NCBI RefSeq assembly: GCF_003966265.1
Contig: NZ_RXNV01000015.1
Coordinates: 30,291 to 94,290, forward strand
Reading direction: 5' to 3'
Length of the DNA: 64,000 bases
From: Shewanella atlantica
Lineage (GTDB): Bacteria; Pseudomonadota; Gammaproteobacteria; Enterobacterales; Shewanellaceae
Position 1 is the first letter of the stretch. Each line of letters begins with the position of its first letter. Both the position numbers and the translations under genes were made by a program. Below are positions 52,029 through 61,214 of this stretch, one piece after another. The notes beneath the pieces are model-generated. The model saw nothing but the letters and a program-made list of their open reading frames with translations. It did no database searches and was not told the DNA's origin.

Positions 52029-52044
52029 AACAGGAAGGTTTACA

Positions 52045-52304
52045 CTTGGCTATACACCTTTGCAGAACCAAAACTTACAAGTTTTGCTCACCGAGTTGCT
52101 ATTGAACTTCCCGAATCTCCAGTAATTATAAAAAAGAGCTTCATTAAAACTAATTCATGGCAACAAGCAACAATTCTCCCCTTAGAGGAATCTAGCATGC
52201 CAAAACAGAATACTGGACCACCTACCTCATTTTTAGAGCTTCAGGGCAATCAGCAACTAGGTTCTCCAGTCACTATGAACAATAAGCCATCCTTTGTTCT
52301 TTAG
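52045..52304 (+). pseudogene. 3' fragment of a gene interrupted by the IS
   Basis: An open frame runs straight out of the IS end: YTFAEPKLTSFAHRVAIELP..., ending TMNNKPSFVL and TAG. It has no start codon or ribosome-binding site, so it is the remainder of an interrupted gene. The family was not recognised. Confidence 0.55.
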
Positions 52305-52785
52305 AGATTAAGGGCGGATATAGAGAGCAAGTAGTATCAACTTACAACTCCCCTTTTTAACGAAACTTGAAAATGAAAAATATACCAAATTACTTTCATT
52401 CATCATTACAGTTAAGCAAGCCACAAATAGGAAGGCTTGTGAGTGGCTTTTACAGCAAAACTATAAACAAATATCAATACCTGGATATTCAGTACCTTTC
52501 GAATATCAGTTGTTGCGTTCAGAAATGGGAGAGGGTAATTCCTATATATCACTAATTCATCAAGATACTGATTTAGCACTCCAAATCTCAGTCCATAAAT
52601 ATCTCCTTTTAGTCTATTGTAGAGATAAAAAAAATCAGGTCACCAAAATAGATGACCTTGGTCGACTTATCGAGAGCTTAAGTCAAGACTCTGCATATAT
52701 CATCACAACAAATGAGACCCTATTCATGCCTAACTCATTTGAAAATTCGACTTGTGTTCAGCCTTCTGAAGATAAGACTAGCTAA
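52305..52785 (+). pseudogene. Frameshifted continuation or separate ORF, unknown
   Basis: The open frame from 52324 to TAA at 52783 encodes LTKLENEKYTKLLSFIITV..., ending CVQPSEDKTS, with no ATG until 52522. An adjacent frame gives EIKGGYREQVVSTYNSPF immediately before it. Read together with the fragment at 52045, two frameshifts (one at a T5 run near 52355) would restore one longer protein. It is either a decayed gene or a gene with a non-standard start. No family was recognised. Confidence 0.4.
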
Positions 52786-53122
52786 ATTCACCGAACTTTA
52801 TCTTCACTAATACGTCACGTACTATTGAACGCCCCACAAAGGTGTCTAGAAATGAGATAGGTGCGAAACCATCTAGAGCTTGAAGATTTGCAAATAACCA
52901 CTCATTGGCATTATCTAGGGTATCGAAAGTAGAAATGACCTCTAGTTGTATGCTTACAATATCTAGCACTTGCTCAGACTGATGTGGATTTAGTTTCTTG
53001 GTTATAAGAAGAGCCAATTCAGATGACGTTATACCTAACGACTTCAAGAGAACCTCATTAAGCTTTGGCACCTCTGCAAATATGTTCTCTAAAATATTGC
53101 CGTTAAGACCAGATTGAACCAC
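52778..53122 (-). CDS. Orphan Xre/MbcA/ParS-type antitoxin (DUF2384)
   Basis: The 114-residue protein has an N-terminal helical part resembling the helix-turn-helix region (LGITSSELALLITKKLNPHQSEQ) and the DUF2384 toxin-binding tail (NANEWLFANLQALDGFAPISFLDT). Such antitoxins usually pair with a RES-domain NAD-degrading toxin or MbcT. No toxin gene lies nearby. The GTG start without a ribosome-binding site, just after a TAG, suggests possible N-terminal loss. It may be a remnant, or a protective antitoxin against a related element. Confidence 0.65.
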   Translation of the reverse strand: MVQSGLNGNILENIFAEVPKLNEVLLKSLGITSSELALLITKKLNPHQSEQVLDIVSIQLEVISTFDTLDNANEWLFANLQALDGFAPISFLDTFVGRSIVRDVLVKIKFGEFS

Positions 53123-53246
53123 CTAGTAATATAGTGCTTTACTGGTAAAAACACATTCAGGAAAACTGGCTGGTAATGGTTCATCATTCATAAAAACTAA
53201 CTACCTTTTTAAGTAACTGTCTCTCTATTGTGAATGTCGCTTGCAA

Positions 53247-54263
53247 TTACATGATAGGTTCAAAAACCAATACAAAAGTGTCCCTGTATGTGCCTTCATC
53301 TAAATCTAAAAAAGCAACGTCAGCAAAGGACACGGTAATATCGAACGCTATGCTATTGCCAGTGCCTGTAATTGTCGTGGCATTATCATTAATGCTCACT
53401 ACGCCCTCGTTCACTAAATTCAGAGCTACGCACCCAGAGCAATCAACACTGTAAGGAATTTCCCCAGTATTATCGTCCCCTCTCAGAGTATAGTCATCAC
53501 TCTCTTTTAATGATAATGCCAAGCCTTGGGTGAAATAGCCTAAGGCACTCATATTAAAGGTTGTTGTGCCAGAGACCATTTGCCCTGTATAGGTTGTTGC
53601 CATAGCTTCCGTCCCGCTAAGCGTAACAGACAGCAACGTCGCAGGAACATGCTCAATCGCTAGCGTAAACGTTTGCCGACCATAATATCGACTTGATACG
53701 CCGTTGAAATCATAATCGTATGTATGATTAAGGACGACCCCCCCCCTAAATTCACCTAACGATTTGCCGTCAAAAAGCGCGATCACATCATTTTCAACCA
53801 CCTTAAACACAGGACGTATAAATGCAAAAGGGTTAACCGTTTCCGTGAGGTTTAGGTTATTCGGGTAGTAACAGTTACTTCCTTCAACACGATAAATATC
53901 GCCCAATGAATCATATTGTGAACAAGTAGGCCCAGAGAATGCGCTGCCTTCATTTGCACTTGCCCCCCCCGAATGATAATCAAACCCGAGAAATTCAACA
54001 GGGACGGTGACACTTTCACCACTGGCATTACTGAGTAATATTTCGGTCGGTGGTAGGCCTGAAAAACCTCCAGGCGACCATCGATTGGTAGGGACTAATG
54101 TTGACGGAATATCCCACTGGCTCGGCATTTTAGCCCCGGCATGTGATAACGCATTGTCCCAAACTAGCGTCTTTCCCTCTAGTGTTGCCTTAAGGGTTGC
54201 ACCGTAGGCTGTAGAGGATAAAACCACTAATAATAACAACGTAGAGAATCTTTTTTTCATCAT
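53247..54263 (-). CDS. Fimbrial tip adhesin of the alternate chaperone-usher operon
   Basis: The 338-residue secreted protein has a signal peptide (residues 1-21), a Cys-containing N-terminal receptor-like part (SGPTCSQYDS and GSNCYYPNN) and a C-terminal pilin-like domain rich in strands. Position (last gene) and size fit the tip subunit of CS1/CFA-type pili. It contains G9 (53738-53746) and G8 (53963-53970) runs in the coding strand, currently in frame. Its ATG overlaps the chaperone stop. Confidence 0.78.
   Translation of the reverse strand: MMKKRFSTLLLLVVLSSTAYGATLKATLEGKTLVWDNALSHAGAKMPSQWDIPSTLVPTNRWSPGGFSGLPPTEILLSNASGESVTVPVEFLGFDYHSGGASANEGSAFSGPTCSQYDSLGDIYRVEGSNCYYPNNLNLTETVNPFAFIRPVFKVVENDVIALFDGKSLGEFRGGVVLNHTYDYDFNGVSSRYYGRQTFTLAIEHVPATLLSVTLSGTEAMATTYTGQMVSGTTTFNMSALGYFTQGLALSLKESDDYTLRGDDNTGEIPYSVDCSGCVALNLVNEGVVSINDNATTITGTGNSIAFDITVSFADVAFLDLDEGTYRDTFVLVFEPIM
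53738..53746 (-). repeat. G9 homopolymer in the adhesin gene
   Basis: Nine G in the coding strand (FRGGVV codons, near residue 173). A change by one base would truncate the adhesin. It is a candidate phase-variable tract. Confidence 0.9.
53963..53970 (-). repeat. G8 homopolymer in the adhesin gene
   Basis: Eight G in the coding strand (SGGASA codons, near residue 99), upstream of the G9 tract in the same gene. Confidence 0.9.
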
Positions 54264-54985
54264 TAGTAATTCAACCTATAAACTTGTTCAAACGCCCCTT
54301 TAAATGACTTCACCGTCACTTTTAAATCCTCTTTTTGAAAGGTTTCTGGTAAAACAAAGGGTAAGTTTCGGCCCGCCAACACCCGGACGTTTCTTTTACA
54401 TTCTGACACGTTTTTTGTCGACTCGATTAGTTCAGCACAGGCATCAATGGACACGTTAACGTAGCCCGCGCTATGGTTGTAAACATTCAACGTCTCTTTC
54501 GTTCGATTTAAATCAACGTTAATCGGCTCCTCTGTTCCCAGTATGATCAGTAATGGTGCAAAGCCAATGGCAACCTGCACTGAATGTAGGGGTTGCTCAT
54601 CTTCGAAATAAGGCGTTGGCACCATCGCAATCGAAAACACCCGTTCAACCCCTTTTTCACACCCAGATTCAACGTCGCTGCAATCAAATGTGACTTTAAT
54701 GTCTTTTTCAAATTTAGGATCAATAATCGTTCTTGCAGGTCTCACCGAGGCCTTCCATATATCTAGGTTATCCCGAGTGTACTTTATGGTGTTAATTTCT
54801 CCATTTTGAACTTGAATTTCGGAGATTTCTGCCGTCAAATAGACTCGGCTGTCGCCGGTATTAGTCACGGTATACTTTGCTTGGCCGTTTTCATCAGCTA
54901 TCTCGATCATGGAGCTAACCGTAACAGCATGACATGAGTTTGAAATAAATAAAAAAACTGTAAACCATCGTAACGAATTAAACAT
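54263..54985 (-). CDS. Periplasmic fimbrial chaperone (alternate CU type)
   Basis: The 240-residue protein has a signal peptide (to about residue 20) and the chaperone N-domain pattern: YTVTNTGDSRVYLTAEISEI, then IWKASVRPARTIIDP, and the RVFSIAMVP strand. A second Ig-like domain follows. It binds pilin subunits in the periplasm and delivers them to the usher. It lies between usher and adhesin genes with an 11-base gap and a one-base overlap. Confidence 0.8.
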   Translation of the reverse strand: MFNSLRWFTVFLFISNSCHAVTVSSMIEIADENGQAKYTVTNTGDSRVYLTAEISEIQVQNGEINTIKYTRDNLDIWKASVRPARTIIDPKFEKDIKVTFDCSDVESGCEKGVERVFSIAMVPTPYFEDEQPLHSVQVAIGFAPLLIILGTEEPINVDLNRTKETLNVYNHSAGYVNVSIDACAELIESTKNVSECKRNVRVLAGRNLPFVLPETFQKEDLKVTVKSFKGAFEQVYRLNY

Positions 54986-54996
54986 ACTAGATTCCT

Positions 54997-57738
54997 CTAT
55001 TGGTCATGTAAGGTAAGCAAATCGACTTCGTTATCTTTGAGCATAACATATGCGTCAAGCTCTTCGAGGAGTCGTCGTTGTTCTGGTGTAAATAGATGTT
55101 CTTCAAAGACATAAAGATATACATTGTCTTCAACACTCACCGCTTTATGGGTAATATTATTTTTCGTTAAATTATCGATAATAGTGTCCGTTTCTCCGCC
55201 TTTAATGAACGTTCCGATGTAAAAAATAAGCTCATCATTTTGACGTCCATTGGCTTTGGCCGTTCGATATTGCCACGTCCCCTCTTCAAGGTTCGAATCT
55301 ATGCCGGGTAAACAGTAACCGTGTGCATATTTAACTTGCCCGAAAGGTTCATAAACACATAAACCACGATTAGAAACCAGTCGATAGGGTTCATCTTCTC
55401 GATAATTGACCCGAAAGACCCCCGGTGTGATCGGTTCAACACTGATGCACCCTTTACCCACACACTGAACTCGCTCCACGGGCTCTGTTAAAATTTGATC
55501 TAATACGACTAATTGGCTTTTCAAAGATACGATATCAGCAGACAGTTCATAAACTGAGCCGGGGTGAGAAAATGACATATGCGAGCCATTGAACACTTCA
55601 ACGTTTTCACCGCCATCATTAATCATTAGGTGTATATCGTTGTATTCCCTGACTTTTATTAATGTATCCTCACCTTTTAATGGTTTTCTAGACACTGAAC
55701 GGCCATTAGCCAGTTGACTAACAGATAAAAGAGGGAGCAATTCTTCATCCGCATCCGTCGTGACATTAACGTTTACAAATGAAGGAGAGCGTTCGTTTGT
55801 AAACGCCACGCCGTCAGAAGTAATGACTTGCGTGTTTGTGATATTTCCTGAGAAATACTGATTATTTTGGTCACTGATGTAAGCATAACCATTACTGTTA
55901 ATGTAATCGTTATTTCCCATCACGGTCCCCGAAACATCGAGGCGATTATCACCATCACGCATGATATTTTTCCCTCCAGTCACATTGGTAGACCAATTAT
56001 TAAATTTGTCCTCCCAAGTCAGGTAATTCAAATTATTATTGAGGCCGTGCTCGTCGGTCTCCATTGAAAACTGCCCTGAGACATGCTCACCAAACGGAAT
56101 AGAGAAGGTTGCACCAAGTGTGAATTCCCGCTTATCATTGAACTTTTGCTGTGAATCACCATACAAGGTCAAGGTCCCACTGAGCATATTCGTTGACCAA
56201 GAAGCGTGTGTCGATTGTTTTAAATCACGAGCATAAAGTGTAGGTACTTCAGGGGCGGGAGTAAAATAATCTGTCGTGTCATTACCATAGTAATTCCAAC
56301 TCACATACCCTTGTCCCCCGAAGATTTTTCCGGAGAGCCCTAAACTTAATTCTTCATAACCATTGACCCCATACAAATGGTTAGCGAGGCGATAGCGGTC
56401 ATTTGAGCTTTCCTCTTTAAAGCGCCTGTAATCGATATAGAAAGGAGCGAGCGTAAAACGACCAGATAAGAAAGAATCGTTAGAACTGAACTCTCCGGCA
56501 GTCACCTCTAGAGAAAAACGTTCAGAATAATAGCTTCCCCCAACTTGAAGATAGTGGTCATCAGTATTACCTGTGGCAGAGCCCCCGAGTAAAATGGCAT
56601 CATTAGCACGGTAAGCCACGCTGCCGCGTGCAACCGTTCGGTTATAATCGCTATAACCGTTTTCATTCACTTGCGTATCTTCAAGTTCCACGACCCCTGC
56701 AAGGTAGTCAAAGCTACCAGCGGGCAGCTGAAATTGGTTGTTATTGACGATCTGTTTGGTCTCATTGAGCACCACTTTTCCACCGACTTTTCCCTGTAGT
56801 CGTATATCGTAAGCTCCTCGTGGCAGCTCGCTATAACTGATATACTGCTTACCTTCATTAACGACTTTTGTTAACACTAATTTATCACCGCGGTACACTT
56901 CGATTTGGCCATTTTGAGGCATATAAAAATACAATCGCTGCAATTCGCCGCTGCCGCCTTTGACCAAATTATAACTTGAGCCAACATAAACGCCGGAGTC
57001 GAACCCCAAAGACGCACTGCGGTTAAAAAAATCAGTGGCGTTAAAGGAAAGGTTATAACGACTCTTACCCGCAACAAGTCGATTTGCGCCCACTTCTAAA
57101 TCATAAAATGCTTCATAAGCATCAAAATCTTGCGTCTCTGAGCCGTATTGCGTGTCAAGGCTGATGTGCCCATAAGGAAGGCCTATCGTGGTATCATTGT
57201 TCCATGTAAATTGTTCACCACCATCAAAGTCGGTGTACAAATAAAGATCGGTCCAATTGATCACCGCATTTTTTTCACTGACCGCAGGCTGAAAATCTCG
57301 CTCACTGGCATCGTTTAAGAGCAACCCAGGAGCAACAAACAAGCGCAATAGCCTATTATCAAAATCAAAGACGTATAATACTTCTTCGCCTGATGGGGTT
57401 AGGATGCATTGCGTCAGTTTGCCTTCGCACTGTTCATTGGTTGACACGCCCGCCTGTATGTCATTGAGCACTTTTTCAACGGTTGTTGGGGAAAGCTGCC
57501 TATTTTGTAAAAAAAAACGTAATGACTCAAAAGAAGCCTCATCTTGTTCAAGCCTAACGCTTTCATAATTGGCTAAGGCATTGATAAATTGAGTATCAAC
57601 ATCCCCAGCAATGAACACACTGATTTTTTTGGGGGTTTCAATAAAAAAATCTGAAAATTCATCAGGATGAATTGCGGCTAAACAGAGAGGAGAAGCTAAT
57701 AAGGTACAAGTGGCGACAGTGCGCTTAAAATGGTTCAT
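54997..57738 (-). CDS. Outer-membrane fimbrial usher, CS1/TcfC type
   Basis: The 913-residue usher has a signal peptide (to about residue 22), an N-terminal periplasmic domain, a TcfC-like beta-barrel (YNLSFNATDFFNRSASLGFD) and a plug/linker with QLPAGSFDYLAGVVEL. The C-terminal domain has conserved Cys (VQCVGKGCISVEP and RGLCVYEPFGQVKYAHGYC). The pattern is that of CooC/TcfC ushers in the alternate (alpha) chaperone-usher class, not the classical FimD. It threads chaperone-subunit complexes across the outer membrane. Confidence 0.85.
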   Translation of the reverse strand: MNHFKRTVATCTLLASPLCLAAIHPDEFSDFFIETPKKISVFIAGDVDTQFINALANYESVRLEQDEASFESLRFFLQNRQLSPTTVEKVLNDIQAGVSTNEQCEGKLTQCILTPSGEEVLYVFDFDNRLLRLFVAPGLLLNDASERDFQPAVSEKNAVINWTDLYLYTDFDGGEQFTWNNDTTIGLPYGHISLDTQYGSETQDFDAYEAFYDLEVGANRLVAGKSRYNLSFNATDFFNRSASLGFDSGVYVGSSYNLVKGGSGELQRLYFYMPQNGQIEVYRGDKLVLTKVVNEGKQYISYSELPRGAYDIRLQGKVGGKVVLNETKQIVNNNQFQLPAGSFDYLAGVVELEDTQVNENGYSDYNRTVARGSVAYRANDAILLGGSATGNTDDHYLQVGGSYYSERFSLEVTAGEFSSNDSFLSGRFTLAPFYIDYRRFKEESSNDRYRLANHLYGVNGYEELSLGLSGKIFGGQGYVSWNYYGNDTTDYFTPAPEVPTLYARDLKQSTHASWSTNMLSGTLTLYGDSQQKFNDKREFTLGATFSIPFGEHVSGQFSMETDEHGLNNNLNYLTWEDKFNNWSTNVTGGKNIMRDGDNRLDVSGTVMGNNDYINSNGYAYISDQNNQYFSGNITNTQVITSDGVAFTNERSPSFVNVNVTTDADEELLPLLSVSQLANGRSVSRKPLKGEDTLIKVREYNDIHLMINDGGENVEVFNGSHMSFSHPGSVYELSADIVSLKSQLVVLDQILTEPVERVQCVGKGCISVEPITPGVFRVNYREDEPYRLVSNRGLCVYEPFGQVKYAHGYCLPGIDSNLEEGTWQYRTAKANGRQNDELIFYIGTFIKGGETDTIIDNLTKNNITHKAVSVEDNVYLYVFEEHLFTPEQRRLLEELDAYVMLKDNEVDLLTLHDQ

Positions 57739-57756
57739 AACAACCTGAATGTATAA

Positions 57757-58263
57757 TTAATAATCGAGAAAAACAAATAACTCAATGTCACCAGAGCATG
57801 TGCGCGCTTCCATTTCATACTGCTCTATAGCGGGAAAAGTTAACGTTAACGAGTGACCTCTAAATTGTTGCCAGCCGTTATCATTGTTGGTATGAGTAAA
57901 AGTGTAGCCAGCTAACGGTGTTTCGGTCACAATTTCAGTACCGTCTAACGTCAATGCAACATCAAACTCAACAATGGTTTCGTCATCATCCACACAGCGG
58001 TGCGTATTGCTCATCAGCTCAAGCTGATATTGATCTTCGTCACTGTCCGTACTGGTTACCTGAAAATCAAACGTGAGGGGTTTAAACGTTAGCAGATCCT
58101 GTCTCCATGTCGCCGCTAATGCCTCCGTAGGGGCTTGTATCGCTAACGTTGACGGGTAATCAATATCAACGTTAACAGATACAGGCACCTCGAGTTCCCC
58201 CGCCGCCACCGCGCTACTTAGCGCCGACAATGATAAACATAATACTAATGGCAATATTTTCAC
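57757..58263 (-). CDS. Secondary fimbrial subunit
   Basis: The 168-residue secreted protein has a signal peptide (to about residue 21), an Ig/pilin-like all-strand pattern and two Cys (THRCVDD, ARTCSGD). It sits between the major pilin and usher genes. It may be a minor pilin, initiator or anchor. It lacks any feature of a chaperone. Gap to the usher is 18 bases, and to the major pilin 24. Confidence 0.65.
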   Translation of the reverse strand: MKILPLVLCLSLSALSSAVAAGELEVPVSVNVDIDYPSTLAIQAPTEALAATWRQDLLTFKPLTFDFQVTSTDSDEDQYQLELMSNTHRCVDDDETIVEFDVALTLDGTEIVTETPLAGYTFTHTNNDNGWQQFRGHSLTLTFPAIEQYEMEARTCSGDIELFVFLDY

Positions 58264-58287
58264 GGGAAACCTCGAATAATGGCTAAA

Positions 58288-58818
58288 TTATAGTACGTCT
58301 TTGATCAGTAGCTGAGCGTTCACTTCCATACGATCACCCATCTGAGCAGGAATATCGGTGCCGCTAATATTAATTTGATGCTCGTCACCAGATAGGCCCC
58401 CTACTTCATCATTGAGTGTCATAGGAGCATTATCAAGCGAGACGACAAACAGACCAGTACCATCGGTTGCAATGCCATCTTCACCAGAGTAAGTGAGCGA
58501 GTTAAGCACTAAGTTATAACTTGTAGCCGGGTGTACGGTATTATCAGTTGAAGAAACCACGTCAAATATGTGCTGCTGTGCGACCAAAACATCGTATAAA
58601 TCTGAATTACCCGATACCGCTTTTTCAAACTCCATTGGCGAGTTAGCAAAATCATTGTCGCCGTTCAAGTTATGGAATGTCCAGTCACCAGAATCCGCCA
58701 TTGGGACAGTCCCTACCCATGAGAAATTGCCAACACTGTCGCCAGCAGCGATTGCATTAGTGGTTGCAGCGCCAAAAAGGATAGTGGCAAGAGTCGTTAG
58801 TAGTAGTGTCTTTTTCAT
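58288..58818 (-). CDS. Major fimbrial subunit
   Basis: The 176-residue secreted protein has signal peptide MKKTLLLTTLATILFGAAT... and mature start near AGDSVGNFSWVGTVP. Strand-rich body with no Cys, ending LLIKDVL. It is first in the minus-strand operon and immediately behind a G/C-tract region, the usual position of the most expressed subunit. It resembles CS1-type pilins in general pattern only. Confidence 0.72.
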   Translation of the reverse strand: MKKTLLLTTLATILFGAATTNAIAAGDSVGNFSWVGTVPMADSGDWTFHNLNGDNDFANSPMEFEKAVSGNSDLYDVLVAQQHIFDVVSSTDNTVHPATSYNLVLNSLTYSGEDGIATDGTGLFVVSLDNAPMTLNDEVGGLSGDEHQINISGTDIPAQMGDRMEVNAQLLIKDVL

Positions 58819-59008
58819 TAGTAATTCCTTAAATATTTTAAATGTTAGTTACCTTGCTACACGCTCTTTAAGCAGCGCAAGAGAAGCTAAGTGATGTTTG
58901 TTAAATTAAATGGTGTTTAAAGCAAAGTGGCCGTATAAAGGTTGGAACAAATATAGGAGTTGATAACCCCCTATCTAGGCCACGCTGCTTTTGAACACCG
59001 CCATTAAA

Positions 59009-59022
59009 CCCCCCCCGCCCCC
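59009..59022. repeat. C8-G-C5 tract upstream of the major pilin gene
   Basis: It lies about 190 bases upstream of the pilin start, in the probable promoter or leader region. One base interrupts an otherwise 14-base homopolymer. Confidence 0.85.
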
Positions 59023-59122
59023 ACCAAAGCTATTAAATAAAAATATTGATAAATAATTAACACCTTTAAAGTAACCTTATCAGTGACTTACGCCAAAAGT
59101 ATATAGTTGCAGATATAATTGC

Positions 59123-59153
59123 GCCCCTCGACATACACAGTGAGGGGCATGTC
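59123..59153 (+). other. Potential H-type pseudoknot
   Basis: The stem GCCCCTC / GAGGGGC (59123-59129 with 59142-59148) has a loop beginning GACAT that can pair with ATGTC immediately after the stem (59149-59153). A TATAAT lies at 59115-59120. It is intergenic, with no assigned function. Confidence 0.4.
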
Positions 59154-59394
59154 GCCGTGGTAATACGCGAGCAAATCGAGAGCGGACAAATATCAAAATA
59201 GGCACTGAGCCTTATGATGCTATTTTTTGCTTAGCGGTTTTATACGAAGCGTCAACTCAAGATGGCAGACGTCAAAGCCGCAAATCAATATGTAATAGCA
59301 CACTAAACTTGGCCACCTGATTAGAGGTGATCTCATCAATTTTGTATTTAAACAGGTGACAAAAATCTACAGATCTAAATGTAGGCCAGAGTTT

Positions 59395-60537
59395 TGACTT
59401 GAGGCAGCACAACTGGTCGTTGACCAAAACCATTCTGCAACTGAGGCAGTGAAAGCCATGGGCGTGAGCAAATCAGGCATGGAAAAGTGGGGGCGACAGC
59501 TGAAGTAAGAACATATGGGCTTCTCCCCTAAACCCACTCCTATGACACCAGAGCAGATTGAAATTCGCGAGTTAAAGAAGAAAGTCGATCGTCTTGAGAA
59601 GCACGATACAATCCTAAAAAAGGCTACAGCTCTCTTGATGTCGGACTTCCTGAACAGCTCTCGTTAGTCGAGAAGCTCAAGCAGAGCCATACAGTAAAAC
59701 GAGTTTGTGAAGTGTTCGGGCTTCATCGCAGTAGCTACAAGTAGTGGCGCAGTCGTCCAAAGGTTCTTTCACCAGAGAAGCTGAAGTTACAAAGTCTGGT
59801 GCGGGAAGCTCACTCAGCCAGTAACGGCTCTGCGGGCGCCAGAAGTATTGCAGATATAGTGACAACTTAAGGTACAACTTTAGGCTGCTGCCGTGCGAGT
59901 AAGCTCAGGAAACAACTTGGATGAGTAAGTTGCCTACTTCCAAAGCATGCATATAAAAAAGCAGGCCGAGGACATATTGAAAGACCAAGCTACCAGGCTC
60001 GTCAGTTCCAAGTAACTGAGCCTAACCAAGTGTGGTGTGGAGATGTTACCTATATTGGGACTGGCACTCGGTGGGCCTATATAGCCGTGGTTATCGACCT
60101 TTTGGCTCGAAAAGCGATTGGTTGGGCAATGTCGTTATCGCCTGATACAAACCTTAACAAGAAAGGCGTTATCGATGGCATTTAAATCAAGAGGGAAACC
60201 TAAAGGGCTCATGTTTCATAGCGATCAAGGCTGCCACTATACGAGTCGATAATACCGTCAACTGCTTTGGCGCTACCAAATAAAGCAGAGCTTAAGTCTA
60301 CGAGGTAATTACTGGGACACTCCCCTATGGAGCGCTTCTTCAGAAGCATAAAAACCGAATGGGTACCATCAACGGCGTACACTTACTTAAGTGAAGCTAA
60401 ATCATCAATTACTAACAATATTGTTGGATATTACAGCCAGATCAGGCCACAACAATATAATGGTGGCCTGACACAAAATGAGTCAGAGAGAAGAATCTAG
60501 CTTACGTATAAAACCGTGGCCCAATAAAGGTTGATCT
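59395..60537 (+). pseudogene. Decayed IS3-family transposase
   Basis: Recognisable pieces of orfA (TPEQIEIRELKKKVDRLEKH) and orfB (VKRVCEVFGLHRSSYK; WCGDVTYIGTGTRWAYIAVV; ERFFRSIKTEWVP; SQIRPQQYNGGL) follow in order on the plus strand, broken by several stop codons and frameshifts. The right end is probably GTGGCCCAATAAAGGTTG near 60519-60537. A similar GTGGCCGTATAAAGGTTG at 58931-58949, in the same orientation, may mark a second eroded copy. The left end was not found. Confidence 0.8.
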
Positions 60538-60851
60538 CTACAATAATAAAAATATATTTTTTTTTTTACGCTGCAACATCTTCCTCGCCGTGCTTTTATT
60601 ACACTCAACTTGGTCGATATTTAACTCGTGCACCGCAAAAATGCGAATGCTAAAGGACAAAGACAATGGGGATAACTCTGAGTGCGACAAAGATATATCA
60701 CCGCTATGCTCGGAAGTAGTGGCTCGCGGGTTCAACTTTTCATTCATCAGGGGAGTTGCTTGACGCCAAGCGCCATCAGGCCATGCTTAATTCCTGACGG
60801 GAATTACGGTTAAGGACTGGACGGTGCCGAAAGCACGCTGTTGATAGCGAG

Positions 60852-60889
60852 GGAACAATACAGATAGTACCGAGTTATTTTATTGTTCC
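60852..60889. repeat. Inverted repeat GGAACAATA / TATTGTTCC
   Basis: 9-bp arms flank a 20-base spacer, about 65 bases before the small ORF at 60954. It could be an operator for the plus-strand cluster or a weak terminator. A second hairpin (TAATTCC / GGAATTA) lies at 60788-60806. Confidence 0.45.
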
Positions 60890-60938
60890 TTCCCTAAAAG
60901 TGTCGTCACTCAACACGTTAAATGGAAATGTCATCATT

Positions 60939-60992
60939 ACAGAGGTAAGTATTATGAATACAAAGACAGAGGTAAGTATTAGGAATACAAAG
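60939..60992 (+). repeat. 27-bp tandem duplication across a start codon
   Basis: Two 27-base units differ at one base (T/G). Each contains the ribosome-binding site GAGGTAAGTATT, but only the first has the ATG, while the second reads AGG there. The coding result is MNTK-TEVSIRNTK. Confidence 0.9.
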
Positions 60993-61193
60993 GTTGCATC
61001 GGCAAAGCCCCATTCAATAAATAGCACCTGTCGCACCATCCACGAGGTGGAATCATTGTGCATCAGTAACGCCGTGAATGAGCGATACGTGGTGGGTGAT
61101 TTTTCATGCTCCATGGAAGAGTTTAAATCACTTCGGATGTTGGTATTGCGATGGGGAGGGTTGGGAATAAATGTTTTGGAAATTAACAAATAA
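60954..61193 (+). CDS. Small protein at the head of the ToxR-like cluster, unknown
   Basis: The 79-residue protein starts MNTKTEVSIRNTKV, with a GAGGT site eight bases upstream, and has two Cys (STCRTIHEVESLC) in the middle and a third in GDFSCSMEEFK. It ends with LRWGGLGINVLEINK. Its stop overlaps the next ATG at 61193. No family was recognised. The tandem duplication at its start suggests recent change. Confidence 0.5.
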   Translation: MNTKTEVSIRNTKVASAKPHSINSTCRTIHEVESLCISNAVNERYVVGDFSCSMEEFKSLRMLVLRWGGLGINVLEINK

Positions 61194-61214
61194 TGACGAG
61201 CCGTCATTACTCAT

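Larger units (their letters stand above)
50842..52044 (+). mobile_element. IS3-family insertion sequence (IS407/IS51-like), intact-looking
   Basis: About 1203 bases, with imperfect terminal repeats (left TGTAACCCTCC; right, reversed, TGTAAACCTTCC) and two overlapping-frame genes, orfA and orfB. No target duplication is visible (ATT on the left, CTT on the right), so the flanks probably come from different places joined by recombination. It sits between the intron fragment and a truncated gene. Confidence 0.85.

Noticed and set aside
60538..60747. 69-codon reading frame, minus strand
   Set aside because: It begins in unremarkable sequence after the IS relic and ends in a poly-Lys/Leu stretch from an A/T run. 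No support.
60875..61207. 110-codon reading frame, minus strand
   Set aside because: It is antisense to the small ORF at 60954, which has a better ribosome-binding site and is coupled to the regulator gene.
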